A stretch of 64,000 nucleotides of DNA from Microvirga ossetica (GCF_002741015.1 NZ_CP016617.1:372001-436000); one strand, 5' to 3'. Counted from the first letter of the stretch, positions 34,244 to 43,380 are shown. Translations and numbers: made by a program. The notes: a model not told the origin generated them from the letters alone.

Positions 34244-34480
34244 TCAACCAGTAAGAAGCGACATCCACCCCCGAATTTGCCGATCGGGGCAGAAGCGCGG
34301 CGGATCTCCGAAGAGACGCCAATAGCCAATACCAGCCTTGGAATTCAGCGTCCAAAACCCCACGGTCAGCGGGACCTCAGGTGGAGTCTCGTTCTCGATC
34401 ATCCAGAGGATCACAGGCGTGCCGTCACGAGGCGCAGTGTCAACCGAGGCCCAGCCGCCGCTGATGGTCGTTCTCGACAT
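34244..34480 (-). CDS. Small protein with APRDGTPVILW motif
   Basis: The 78-residue protein reads WASVDTAPRDGTPVILWMIE, then VPLTVGFWTLNSKAGIGYWR, and FGDPPRFCPDRQIRGWMSL. The A-P-R-D-G-T-P-V-I-L-W block and the aromatic tail are seen in small phage or accessory proteins of the DUF551 type (family knowledge; assignment tentative). A truncated copy lies at 31361-31477. Start ATG at 34480. Confidence 0.55.
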   Translation of the reverse strand: MSRTTISGGWASVDTAPRDGTPVILWMIENETPPEVPLTVGFWTLNSKAGIGYWRLFGDPPRFCPDRQIRGWMSLLTG

Positions 34481-34579
34481 GGCCTATAGAGCTCACCGAG
34501 CCTGTCAACGACAGACAGAAGCCTTTGTTCGCGGTTCCATACGGCTTCTGCGCAATGCGTATGCGTTCAGGCTTCTCTT

Positions 34580-35305
34580 CTACCGGGACAAGGCGGGAGG
34601 GAATGTGCCGGGCAATAGGCGCTCAAACAGACGCCGGATTTTCCCGTAGCATTCGCACGCCGTCTCTTCGAGGCCCTCTCGGTCGATCACCGTGATGCTT
34701 CCCTTGGACTGCCGGATGAGCCCTGCCGTCTGGAGCGTACGGGTCACCACACTCACGCCGGAGCGCTGCACCCCCAGCATCTCGGCCAGGAACTCGTGCG
34801 TCAACGGTAAACTGTCCTGATCGGTCCGGTCGTGCATGCTCAGGATCCAGCGGCAGCAACGGGCTTCGACCGGGTGAACGGCGTTGCAGGAGACGGTCTG
34901 GAACGTCTGGGCGAGAAAGGCCTCGCCATAGCGCATCATCAACTGCCCCAGATTCGGGCGGGCGTTCCTCACCGCATTCAAATGCTCGAATGGGATACGC
35001 GAGGCAGTGCCGGACATTTGCACGATATAGCGGCCGAAGGCTTCCCGGGTCACCAGGGCACTGAGCAGGCCCGCGGCCCCCTCACGCCCGAACACCGCAA
35101 CCTCGGTGGTGGCACCATCCTCCATGACATTGACAAGGGAGATGATGGCCTCGTGGGGGAAATAGACGTGGCGAATGATGTCACCCGGCTCATAGAGCAC
35201 CTGCTTGAGGGCCAGCTCCACGAGGTCGAGATGGGCTTCAAGCGACGCGAAGTCCGCGGGTTCCAGCGCAGCCAGCAGCCGGTTCCTCTGATGGTTCGCT
35301 TTCAT
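34580..35305 (-). CDS. Crp/Fnr-family transcriptional regulator
   Basis: The 241-residue protein has an N-terminal cyclic-nucleotide-binding-type barrel (LYEPGDIIRHVYFPHEAIIS, residues ~38-57, and VFGREGAAGLLSAL) and a C-terminal winged HTH (LPLTHEFLAEMLGVQRSGVSVV, residues ~166-187). It lacks the four-Cys cluster of FNR and the cAMP-binding RS pair of CRP is not evident, so it belongs with the rhizobial Crp-like regulators of unknown signal. Neighbours do not reveal a regulon. Confidence 0.85.
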   Translation of the reverse strand: MKANHQRNRLLAALEPADFASLEAHLDLVELALKQVLYEPGDIIRHVYFPHEAIISLVNVMEDGATTEVAVFGREGAAGLLSALVTREAFGRYIVQMSGTASRIPFEHLNAVRNARPNLGQLMMRYGEAFLAQTFQTVSCNAVHPVEARCCRWILSMHDRTDQDSLPLTHEFLAEMLGVQRSGVSVVTRTLQTAGLIRQSKGSITVIDREGLEETACECYGKIRRLFERLLPGTFPPALSR

Positions 35306-35930
35306 AGCTTTGCCATGGCAGCAGCATCACTTCATCCAGACAACGCGGGTGGGTCCGAATTGTCTCAGTCTGTTTGTTCGGAATCCGACAGACAAGGCGG
35401 GTTGGCCCGTGTACATGGATGACACCGATACCGTTCTTTTGCCCCTACGGGTCGGACCTCCAGGCGCCCGTCGTGACGGGCGCTTTCTTTTTGCCAGGAC
35501 AAGGCCTGACGTCATAAGTCCGAGACCCACTTCGCCGCTTCGTCAGGGCGACCCCTTTAAGCGCCTGGCCGGCGACGAGCTCGTCGGCAAAGATCTGGAC
35601 CAGCTCTTGGCCCTTGGTGCCGATCCAGCCCAAAAACGCATTTCATACTGTGACTTATGCGAAATTCGCTTCATGTCCCCGGGACGCTACCTTGGCACAT
35701 TCCAGCAGTACGCCGAATTCCTGTAAAGGTATGACGAGCGGTCCTTCATTTCATCCGCCCAACGTTACACTTGGCCCGTTCCCGACCCTCGCGCTGATGT
35801 GCACGCTGGCTCGGTTTTATCCAGCCCTGGTTAAGCAAAGTCCGGTAAGACCGATCTAAGCTTTCCAATGTCAAATGACGCTCTTCCAGCGCCTAGGGTC
35901 AAGATGGACCCAAGGGCCCTACACCCAGGA
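35306..35930. other. Intergenic with a strong terminator; possible small RNA
   Basis: No convincing gene. An intrinsic terminator at 35464-35492 faces right although no coding gene precedes it on the plus strand, so 35306-35463 could encode a small RNA transcribed divergently from the Crp/Fnr gene. Around 35745-35790 the sequence TCCTTCATTTCAT and CCCAACGTTACACTTGGCCC weakly resembles the dispersed repeats. Confidence 0.4.
35464..35492 (+). terminator. Intrinsic terminator
   Basis: GCGCCCGTC-GT-GACGGGCGC followed by TTTCTTTTT: a 9-bp GC-rich stem with a T-rich tail, the clearest Rho-independent terminator in the window. Confidence 0.85.
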
Positions 35931-37151
35931 TTACACGCCGGCCTCAAACGACGACACGGCCAACGCCGCACGGTTCCACCCGCGGCCACTGTCTCCATAG
36001 GCCTCGTGACCATCGGCCGTGACGGCGACCGTGTCCTCCAGTTTGATGAAGCCGCGCCGAGGGTGCAGCAGGGTTGTCTCAATCGAGATGACCATGCCCG
36101 CTGGCAGGGGGCGCTCCCGGTCGAAAGCGGAATAGGGCCACGGGCCACTCGCGGTCAGCCGAGGCGCCTCGTGGCTGATCAGCCCCATGCCATGCGCGAC
36201 GAAGCTCGCCGTGCCAGCCGTCAAATGCTGCATCAGCGGCTCGACCGCCGAATAGATCTCCGCCCCGATCACCCCATCCCTGAGAGGCTTTCGCGCCGCG
36301 AGCTGGATCTCGTCGATCTGCTCCAGCAGTTCACGGAGCTCGGCGTCAGGCTCGCCTAAGATGCCCATGCGGCAGAGATCACCGATATAGCCGCGGTAGT
36401 TGCCGCCGGAGTCCAGGGACATGATATCGCCCTCCTCAAGAACTTGATCCGAGGGGGCGCGGTTGAAGCTCGTTCCGGCAGTGGTCAGGCAATATTCGAA
36501 CAGCAGGCCTCGCATCGTCTCCTCGCGCCGGAGGGCCTCCACGACCTCGCGCTTGGTCTGGCCCGGACGCACCATCGGGAAGACAGCGAGCATGGCGTCG
36601 ACGACGCCTTCGGACGCCTGCCGCAGCAACCGCAGTTCCTCCGCAGTCTTCACGGCGCGCAAGCGCTCGAGCGTGAAGACCGCATCCGCGATCTCGGATT
36701 CTGGCATCGCATCCCTCAGGACGAGATACGCATCAGCCGGAAGAAAGCCTGCCTCGATCCCGATCCGCTTCAAGGGCAGGCCGAGGTGACGGAGATGTTC
36801 GACGCAAACCTGCATGGCGTCGGTCGAAGTTCTCGACTTGGCCTGGATGTTGGGAACCCAGAAGCGCCCCAGCTCCTGCTCGAAAGTTTCGTGCGGGTTG
36901 GCGATGTAGGCACTCTCCTCGGGGCGCCCGCGGGAGTAGACGAAGATCGGAAGGTAGCGGCTCAATCCGATCGCATCCATGTAATCGAACATGAAGAAGC
37001 GGTAGCCGCCTAGCATGTACTGGACGTTGTGCTTGGAGGTGACGATCAGCACGTCGATGCCTTCTGCCTCCATCAATTCATCGAGGTGCCGGTGGTTGAA
37101 GGGAGGCACTCCCCGGTTAGAAGGCGGGTTGGAGGCGGTCTCGGAGGTCAT
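35931..37151 (-). CDS. M24-family metallopeptidase (Xaa-Pro aminopeptidase-like)
   Basis: The 406-residue protein has a creatinase-type N-terminal domain (~20-150, EGIDVLIVTSKHNVQYMLGG) and a pita-bread catalytic domain. All five metal ligands are visible: Asp in IMSLDSGGNYRG, Asp in GYIGDLCRMG, His in FVAHGMGLISHE, Glu in VISIETTLLHP and Glu in IKLEDTVAV. Members cleave N-terminal residues preceding proline or hydrolyse related amides; substrate is open. No signal peptide, so probably cytoplasmic. Confidence 0.88.
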   Translation of the reverse strand: MTSETASNPPSNRGVPPFNHRHLDELMEAEGIDVLIVTSKHNVQYMLGGYRFFMFDYMDAIGLSRYLPIFVYSRGRPEESAYIANPHETFEQELGRFWVPNIQAKSRTSTDAMQVCVEHLRHLGLPLKRIGIEAGFLPADAYLVLRDAMPESEIADAVFTLERLRAVKTAEELRLLRQASEGVVDAMLAVFPMVRPGQTKREVVEALRREETMRGLLFEYCLTTAGTSFNRAPSDQVLEEGDIMSLDSGGNYRGYIGDLCRMGILGEPDAELRELLEQIDEIQLAARKPLRDGVIGAEIYSAVEPLMQHLTAGTASFVAHGMGLISHEAPRLTASGPWPYSAFDRERPLPAGMVISIETTLLHPRRGFIKLEDTVAVTADGHEAYGDSGRGWNRAALAVSSFEAGV

Positions 37152-37554
37152 CGGCTTCTCCCGATGCTGCTACGTCAGCCTGACCTGAGGTTATCACGAC
37201 GGCCAAGATCGGAATACTCCGCACTCGTCCAGACGCGATCGCGGCCTCCCTGTTAAGCTATGGGGATTATGCAGACGAACATCAGCCCAATCCCAAAAAG
37301 GAGCTTGAGACTACCCAAAGCCAAGATAGGAAGCAGCATCTCGATCGCAGAGCGAAGGTCTCGAATTGGCACTACTGAGACGTAAGCGCTTGGTCCGCTT
37401 CAGAGCTTAAGAGCCGACGTTCGTTGAGCGGCCGGAAGGTGAATGTTTGACCCAGAGCTGACTCTAGCTGTTCCAACATAGATTGCATCTTGCGCGGTCG
37501 TACAATTCCTGTTTCGCGAATTGCAGGACGGTCTTCATGCTCACGCGATCGTCT
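37152..37554. other. Intergenic with dispersed repeat
   Basis: 403 bp; contains the repeat copy at 37366-37462 and otherwise no recognised gene. Confidence 0.4.
37366..37462. repeat. Dispersed ~97-bp repeat, copy C
   Basis: Shares TGGCACT.CTGAGACGTAAGCG, GGTCCGCTTC, GCCGAC.TTCGTTGAG and TGACCCA with copy D at 56412-56507 in the same orientation (about 80% by eye). A partial version, GACCCGGAGCTGACTTTAGC, occurs at ~42639. Confidence 0.75.
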
Positions 37555-38043
37555 TCATCCAAGCCTGAACTCGATCCGGTTGGGCCTGGGACCTGGGCAC
37601 CCTGTGGCGTAGAAGCCGGTCTTGGTCAGCAGCCGGATGGAGGCGGCGTTGTCGGGTCGACATTCGGCAAAGATTGAACGAGGTGCCAGCGTAGGATCAG
37701 CGGCAATCTGCACCAGCATCCCCCGAAGCGCTTCAGACGCATAGCCCTTGCCTTGGTAATCGACTCCGAACCAGTAGCCAACCTCGATGCTCCCGTCCGG
37801 GTGATCAATGACCCCCATGGCCCCGATCAGGGCTCCATCAGGCAGCCGCACCGCCAAAAAGTATTCCTTGGTGTCGTCTTGGCTGGCGATGAGGGCCTGC
37901 GCCTTCTCCAGTGGGAAGCCGCCCTCCATGAAGGCCATCCATTGGCTCACCGCCGGGACGTCGCTGATCCTGGCCAGCTCAGGAGCGTCCGGGAGTTCCA
38001 GTTGACGGATTGCGAGGCGTTCTGTCGTGAACGGCTTCAACAT
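37555..38043 (-). CDS. GNAT-family N-acetyltransferase
   Basis: The 162-residue protein is a RimJ/RimL-type GNAT enzyme: TERLAIRQLELPDAPELARI at the N-terminus, IEVGYWFGVDYQGKGYASEA with the acetyl-CoA-binding Q/R-x-x-G-x-A loop (~86-105), and PDNAASIRLLTKTGFYATG near the end. Likely substrates are amino groups of proteins or small molecules; not predictable. Full length and single domain. Confidence 0.88.
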   Translation of the reverse strand: MLKPFTTERLAIRQLELPDAPELARISDVPAVSQWMAFMEGGFPLEKAQALIASQDDTKEYFLAVRLPDGALIGAMGVIDHPDGSIEVGYWFGVDYQGKGYASEALRGMLVQIAADPTLAPRSIFAECRPDNAASIRLLTKTGFYATGCPGPRPNRIEFRLG

Positions 38044-38249
38044 GCGTCCACCCTGCGACCGATCCCCTTTGTATCATCAAATCGGGACGCGGTGAGGGCC
38101 GGAAGAGGCGTCCCATGTAGCGTCTTCTCGAAACTTCGCTGTCTTGCTTGGCTGCGCGACAAGGGCCTCACTCGGGAGTAGAATAGCTGGAGTAGCGTTT
38201 CCCGACGCTCTGATGAGCGCCGCCAGCCCGTCATGAGGGAGAGCGGCCT

Positions 38250-38644
38250 ATGTCTCTCAAGCTTGATCTCTTTACAGCGATTGCCCTGCTTGGTTTCGAG
38301 CTGCCCGCCGACGCCCACGACATCTACTCGCCTCTCAGGGACTGGTCGGGGAACAGTTGCTGCCATGAGGGGATTGTCGACCCGCGCGCTATGGGGTGAC
38401 GCCGAATGGCGTGCAAATGTTCGTCGAGGGAGAGTGGATCGCGGTACAGGACCATACGATCCAGTATCGGGCGCTGCTCGGGGATACGGGTGAAACAGAC
38501 GGGGGACATTGGTGCGGGCAGATACACTGGCAGGGCCACAGGATGGACCATGCCACCCAATGCGCCATCCTACCGCCAAACCCGACAGCAATTCTTGGAC
38601 CGGAGCTTGCCCTTCGTGAGGGGGCCATCCGACCCGTCCCATGA
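38250..38644 (+). pseudogene. Secreted Cys-rich protein of unknown function, one-base frameshift
   Basis: ATG 38250 gives MSLKLDLFTAIALLGFELPA, a signal peptide, then HDIYSPLRDWSGNSCCHEG; the frame then shifts (one G missing in the GGGG at 38369-38372) and continues DCRPARYGVTPNGVQMFVEG, WIAVQDHTIQYRALLGDTGE, GGHWCG and ATQCAILPPN. The joined product is a ~130-residue exported protein with six Cys, a type I recall as common and unnamed in this order. The frameshift probably inactivates it. Confidence 0.6.
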
Positions 38645-39011
38645 GGAAGCCTGTCCTTCGGACGGCGAGAGGGCGGACCACCCCACAAGGCCAACCAAAC
38701 CGGCTGCCCGCTGAGCGGTGCCGGATCCAGCTTCATCTCTTGGCGATCAAGGACGAGCATGCTGGCGGTACCTGACGACTCGATCCATCGACGGATCTTC
38801 CGATCGGCCCCGGCATATTGCCGGGCAGTCCGAATACGCCGGGTGAGCGGTTACTTGCCTTCCTGGGGATCGGGCGTAAGATTCCCCCATTGATGGAGCC
38901 TCCAGGGTTCGGTCGCTTGCCAAGTAAACTCCGGCTCCACCATGCCACGGCGGTGCCAGTCGCTGGACCATCGTGGCGATCTGGATCGGACGCACGTTGG
39001 AGACGAGCGTG
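38645..39011. other. Intergenic, no gene recognised
   Basis: 367 bp upstream of the ankyrin-repeat gene. It should include that operon's promoter. No repeats or hairpins stood out. Confidence 0.4.
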
Positions 39012-39608
39012 ATGCGGTCCCCATGGCTTGCTGCCCTGACCTTCGCCGTCTGCCTTGGCGCCGGCGGCCACGGGAATGCCGCGCCGCTCCATGATGCGGC
39101 CCGCACAGGCAACGTCGACCAGGTCAAGCAGCTCCTTGCCACCGGCAGTGACGTGAACGGCCGCGACCGGGAGCGCGAGACGCCCCTGATCGAAGCCGCA
39201 CTCGCGGACCAGCCTGAAGCCGTTGCGGCGCTGATCGAGGCCGGAGCCGACCTCGAGGCGCGCAATGACCGCGGGTTCACCGCACTCCATGCCTCGGCCT
39301 ACGCGGGGAGCCCACGCATTGCGATCCTGCTGCTGGACCAAGGCGCCGCGGTCGATGCCAGGAGCCTGCACGCCATCACGCCGTTGCACGTCGCGGCCGA
39401 GCAGAACCAAGCCGCGGTTGCCGAGCTGCTGATCGCACGGGGCGCCGAGGTCGAGGCGGTCCAGGGCGACGGCTACACGCCGTTGAGCCGGGCGACCTTC
39501 TACAAGAGTGCCGCGGTGATGGCGCTGCTGAAGCGGCACGGCGCCCGCTGCCAGCCCAAGGAGACGATCGGCTCCTCGCAGGCCGTATGTGTTGCGGCCG
39601 CGAATTGA
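39012..39608 (+). CDS. Exported ankyrin-repeat protein
   Basis: The ~198-residue protein has a signal peptide (PWLAALTFAVCLGAGGHGNAA) and about four ankyrin repeats: APLHDAARTGNVDQVKQLLA, TPLIEAALADQPEAVAALIE, TALHASAYAGSPRIAILLLD and TPLHVAAEQNQAAVAELLIA, plus a last half-repeat (TPLSRATFYKSAAVMALLKR). ATG 39012 has GGAGACGAG upstream. It lies 27 bp before the YHS gene, in the same direction. Periplasmic ankyrin proteins accompany catalases or metal proteins in some bacteria (family knowledge); here the partner is likely the YHS protein. Confidence 0.85.
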   Translation: MRSPWLAALTFAVCLGAGGHGNAAPLHDAARTGNVDQVKQLLATGSDVNGRDRERETPLIEAALADQPEAVAALIEAGADLEARNDRGFTALHASAYAGSPRIAILLLDQGAAVDARSLHAITPLHVAAEQNQAAVAELLIARGAEVEAVQGDGYTPLSRATFYKSAAVMALLKRHGARCQPKETIGSSQAVCVAAAN

Positions 39609-39635
39609 CCGGATCGGAGAAGAGGAGTGCCCGCC

Positions 39636-40151
39636 ATGGCCCTACGCTGCTTCCCACCGCCCAAATGGTTGCCACGCGCGGTGAAACCCATCCCGCTGCT
39701 CCTCTGCCTGGGCATCGGCACCGCCGCCGCGGCCGACGGCGTGAACACCGGATACTTCGGCAACGTCGCCATCAAGGGCTACGACGCGGTCGCCTATTTC
39801 ACCGAGGGCCGCCCGACCCAGGGCTCGCCCGAGTTCAGCTACGACTGGCTCGGCGCCACGTGGCAGTTTACGAACGCCAGGAACCGGGACGCCTTCGCTT
39901 CCGAGCCCATTCGTTACGCGCCGCAATATGGCGGCTTCTGCGCCTTGGGAACGGCGAATGACGAAGCCTCGGCCAACATCGATCCGGACGCCTGGCGGAT
40001 CGTCGGCGGAAAGCTCTACCTGTTCGGCGGACGGGAAGGCCTGGAGGAGGACTTCGATGCCCGGGCCGTCGACGTGATCGCGAAGGCCGACGTCAAGTGG
40101 CCGGACATCCAGCAGAAGGAATTCCAGGCCCGGCAGGGGAGCGGCAACTGA
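39636..40151 (+). CDS. Exported YHS-domain protein
   Basis: The ~171-residue protein has a signal peptide (KPIPLLLCLGIGTAAAADG) and a YHS domain: NVAIKGYDAVAYFTEGRPTQ, GATWQFTNARNRDAFASEP and RYAPQYGGFCALGTAN. YHS domains are linked to metal (often copper) binding in periplasmic enzymes. ATG 39636 is favoured because AGAAGAGGAG ends 8 bases upstream; a GTG at 39627 is in frame. Likely co-transcribed with the ankyrin protein. Confidence 0.85.
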   Translation: MALRCFPPPKWLPRAVKPIPLLLCLGIGTAAAADGVNTGYFGNVAIKGYDAVAYFTEGRPTQGSPEFSYDWLGATWQFTNARNRDAFASEPIRYAPQYGGFCALGTANDEASANIDPDAWRIVGGKLYLFGGREGLEEDFDARAVDVIAKADVKWPDIQQKEFQARQGSGN

Positions 40152-40200
40152 GCGTCCGTCGCCAGCCTCCCACCCGCGGCCGCGGCCCTGCGTGGGAACG

Positions 40201-42423
40201 TCACTGGGCGACCGAGAAAGACCGGACGGTGGTGGAATCGGGATAGACGTACTCGCTCCGGGTCTCGGCGCTTCCCCCGGGATTGCGATAGACCGGGCTA
40301 CAGAATTTCCGGCCGAGCATGACCCCGGCGGATTGCGTGCAGAAGAGGTCCTGTTCGAGCGTGAACCGGCCAACGGCCATCCTCGTTTGCGTACGCACCG
40401 CGAAATCGCCGTTCGGGCCTAGCTGCATGACGAAGGGCGTGCGGTTCTGAAGGTGCCCGGTCCACGTCTTGCCCAAGGCGAGGGAGCGGATTGCCGACGC
40501 ATCCAGCCGATCCTCCGGCCGACCACTGAACCCGTAACACCACTCCGGCAGGCCCGCCTTGAGGAGCGCTGTCAAGCGGTGGTCAAGATCTTCCGGCCGC
40601 CGATGATGCCCGTACATGACGCGGAGACTGGCAACACTTTGGCTGGAGATCCTCTTGAGAATGGCCTCCACGGCTCCGTGCGCATCCTCCATGCGGCCCA
40701 GTTGGGCGCTCGCCATGGCCAGGGTCTCGAGGCCGACATCGCCCAACCCGTCAGGGCCGACCGAGCGGAGGACCTTGAGCGCCTCCTCGTAGCGGCGGTT
40801 CATGTACAGCACCAGGCCGTAGTAGTCGTAGACCTGGGCCTTCGGCTTCGGATCGAGTTGCAGCACCCGTTCGATGGCCGCCAGGGCTTCCGGGTGCCGC
40901 CCCGCGTAGGTCAGCACGATGGCGAGGTTGAGCCTGGCGTCCGCGCCGTTCGGGTCGAGCTCGACCGCCCGCTGCACCGATTCGATCGCCCGGTCGATCT
41001 CGCCGTCCAGCATCTGTAGGATGCCGAGGACGGCATAGGCCCGTGGTAGTCCCGGATTGAGTTCCAGGGCCCGGCCCGCCGACGCATAGGCCTGCTGGCG
41101 GGCGACCGCGCTCAGCATCAGGGGCTGGAAGTCGAAGGCGAGGACATCGACGATCGCTCGCGCATGGCCCGCATAGGCTTCGGCGAACCCGGGATCAAGC
41201 GAGATCGCCTTCTCGTACATCGCGAGGGCCTCACCCAGAGACCGCTGTCCGATCGAATAGACCTTCTGTTCGGCCCGCATGTAGAAATCGTAGGCTTCGA
41301 GATTGCGGGTGGGCAGGCGGGTGATGGCGGAGGTTTCGCTCTCGGTCAACCTGACCGACAGGGCCTCGACGACGCGCCTGATCAACTGGTCCTGCAACTC
41401 GAAGATCCTGCTGGCGCTTCCGTCATAGCGCTCCGCCCAGATGTTGCTTGCGGTGGCGGCATCGGCGAGCTGCACATTGACCCGGATAGTGTCGCCCGCG
41501 CGGCGGACGTTGCCTCCGAGCACGTACCGGACCCCCAACTGCCGGGCGATCGTTCCGACGTCCTTGGGCTGGTCCTTGTACGCGAACGCCGAGTGACGGG
41601 CGATCACCGTCAGCCCTGAGATCTTCGACAGGTCGGTGATGAGATCGTCGGTGAGCCCATCGGCGAAATAGTCCTGCTGGGCGGTATCGCCAGGACCGTC
41701 GAACGGGAGGACGACGAGCGAGGGCTTGCCGGCCCCCGGCCTAGCCGCGCGCAAGAGTTCCGACAACAGGGTGGCGGGCCGGGGCCAAAGCGCGACACCG
41801 GTCGCGGTCACAATGGCCACCAGTACCAGCGCCGCGGCCAGGATGGACCACCGCGGCCGCCATCCCCGGCCTCGCGCAGGCAGCTTCAGCAGGACGCGAT
41901 AGACCCGGACCGGCTCGGGGATGTTCTTCAGGTGCTGCCTGCCGAGCGACTGGAACTCAACGTCAAGCTTGTTTTTGGCGTGGTCATAGGCCGTTCCCGA
42001 GATGACGATGCCGTCCGGTTCGCAGATAGCCTCCAGCCGGGCGGCGATATTGACGCCATCGCCGTAGACATCGTCGCCATCGACGATGACGTCGCCGAGA
42101 TTGATGCCGATCCGGAGCGAGATCCGGGCGTGCTCGGGGAGGGTCTCACCTTGGGTGGCGATCGCCCGCTGGATCTCCACGGCGCACGCCAAGGCATCGA
42201 CCACGCTGGCGAACTCGACCAAAGCGCCGTCGCCCATGAGCTTGACGATGCGGCCGTGATGGTTCGCGATCACCGGATCGATCACCTCGCGGCGCAGCGC
42301 CTTGAGCCTGGTCAGGGTGCCGGTCTCGTCGAGGCTCATGAGGCGGCTGTACCCCACCACGTCGGTGGCGAGGATCGCGACCAGCTTGCGTTCGACCTGC
42401 GGTGTCTCGTCCACAGCGGCCAT
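40201..42423 (-). CDS. Class III adenylate/guanylate cyclase with TolB-like and TPR domains
   Basis: About 740 residues from ATG 42423 (MAAVDETPQVERK). The cyclase domain (~10-185) has the metal Asp21 in ATDVVGYSRLM and Asp65 in KLMGDGALVEF. A TM helix (ILAAALVLVAIVTATGVALW, ~200-222) follows, then a TolB-like N domain (SLVVLPFDGPGDTAQQDYFA, ~240-340) and at least six TPR units (for example AYDFYMRAEQKVYSIGQRSL and ADARLNLAIVLTYAGRHPEA). The layout puts cyclase inside and TPR outside. An in-frame extension to 42591 covers an intergenic repeat and is not thought native. It is the intact counterpart of the IS-truncated gene at 374-1303. Confidence 0.88.
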   Translation of the reverse strand: MAAVDETPQVERKLVAILATDVVGYSRLMSLDETGTLTRLKALRREVIDPVIANHHGRIVKLMGDGALVEFASVVDALACAVEIQRAIATQGETLPEHARISLRIGINLGDVIVDGDDVYGDGVNIAARLEAICEPDGIVISGTAYDHAKNKLDVEFQSLGRQHLKNIPEPVRVYRVLLKLPARGRGWRPRWSILAAALVLVAIVTATGVALWPRPATLLSELLRAARPGAGKPSLVVLPFDGPGDTAQQDYFADGLTDDLITDLSKISGLTVIARHSAFAYKDQPKDVGTIARQLGVRYVLGGNVRRAGDTIRVNVQLADAATASNIWAERYDGSASRIFELQDQLIRRVVEALSVRLTESETSAITRLPTRNLEAYDFYMRAEQKVYSIGQRSLGEALAMYEKAISLDPGFAEAYAGHARAIVDVLAFDFQPLMLSAVARQQAYASAGRALELNPGLPRAYAVLGILQMLDGEIDRAIESVQRAVELDPNGADARLNLAIVLTYAGRHPEALAAIERVLQLDPKPKAQVYDYYGLVLYMNRRYEEALKVLRSVGPDGLGDVGLETLAMASAQLGRMEDAHGAVEAILKRISSQSVASLRVMYGHHRRPEDLDHRLTALLKAGLPEWCYGFSGRPEDRLDASAIRSLALGKTWTGHLQNRTPFVMQLGPNGDFAVRTQTRMAVGRFTLEQDLFCTQSAGVMLGRKFCSPVYRNPGGSAETRSEYVYPDSTTVRSFSVAQ

Positions 42424-42828
42424 GATAGTGAAATCGGTCGGCGAGGCTACGGAAAAGGCTGCCTCACGGGGTCGTCCCAGGTGAAGAGCCCTCCCAGTCC
42501 TATAGGTGCGACGCAACGTTGCCGACGGAGTCTTCCGAATACGCTCGAACGCAACGTTTTCCGGATCCATCGAGCGCTTTGGTCTGCCCATAAGGCGGTG
42601 AGCCGACCTTCATTTCATTTGCTGTTCGTTACTCATTGACCCGGAGCTGACTTTAGCCGAACCAGTTCCTATGGCTTGTGGACAGCGCAATCCCGGCAGC
42701 GGAGTTGGCGCCAGCGGCTCCCAAGTGTTCTTCAATATTCGTGCTCACATCGGGCTGGCAGAGCGGCCGCATAGACTGGCTCTTTACTGACTCACTGACC
42801 GAGCGCCGACGGAAGCTTCCGAATACGC
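42424..42828. other. Intergenic upstream of the cyclase gene, with 32-bp repeat pair
   Basis: Contains two copies of a 32-bp repeat (one at 42521-42552, the other starting at 42805) and a partial dispersed repeat near 42605-42660. No gene recognised. Confidence 0.4.
42521..42552. repeat. 32-bp direct repeat, copy 1
   Basis: GCCGACGGAGTCTTCCGAAT followed by ACGCTCGAACGC; 29 of 32 positions match the copy at 42805-42836. Confidence 0.75.
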
Positions 42829-42836
42829 TCAAACGC
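42805..42836. repeat. 32-bp direct repeat, copy 2, at the break point of the DUF1194 gene
   Basis: GCCGACGGAAGCTTCCGAAT followed by ACGCTCAAACGC. It overlaps the premature end of the DUF1194 gene and supplies its stop codon. Confidence 0.75.
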
Positions 42837-43335
42837 GGGCCAGGGTCACGGTTCGACCCGAGTCGTTGGCTCCGTCACCCGAGACGTCGATGACCTGCCG
42901 ATCCGCTTGCAGTCCGCTCTGACGGAGTTGCCGGACGCCGAAGTCGATGCCCCCTGAAATGGACGTGTAGTTCATGCTGTGGAGTGGGCTCTGCAAAAGC
43001 CGCTCGGCAAAGGCCTGGCTATCGCCAGGCTGCGCGATGACGGTCCAGGGGACGATGATCTCCTGATCGAACGCTCCGGACCACTCGACGTAAATCACGG
43101 CGATGCGCCCCAGCACGCCCTGGCGGATCGCCTGATGGACCTCGGGGGACTGGAACGCCTCGACGAAGCCGTGTCGCTGGAGCTCCTGCTCATCCGGCTC
43201 CATGGAGAAGGAGACATCGACGGCCAGCACCAGCGCGAGATCGACCCGGGTTTCGGCAGGAGTCGCCTCTCGGTTCAAAAGCAACGTCCCCCCTGCCAAC
43301 ATCAGTATTGTCATCAGGCGCAGTACGCTCAGCAT
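42829..43335 (-). pseudogene. DUF1194 (vWA-like) exported protein, C-terminally truncated
   Basis: From ATG 43335 the frame has a signal peptide (LMTILMLAGGTLLLNREATP) and the DUF1194 domain: VDLALVLAVDVSFSMEPDEQ (MIDAS-like D-x-S-x-S), EWSGAFDQEIIVPWTVI and VIDVSGDGANDSGRTVT. It stops at 42829 just after TLAR, where the family continues for another ~70 residues; a 32-bp repeat sits at the break. An upstream in-frame extension to 43407 comes from another repeat (43381-43405). Probably inactive. Confidence 0.75.
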
Positions 43336-43380
43336 CGCAAGCTCCCGTTCCGTCAGCGCTTCGTCCAGATAGATTTCGTA

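Noticed and set aside
42424..42591. N-terminal extension of the cyclase-TolB-TPR frame
   Set aside because: It runs through an intergenic 32-bp repeat and is not conserved-looking; the relative at 1303 starts shortly before its cyclase domain.
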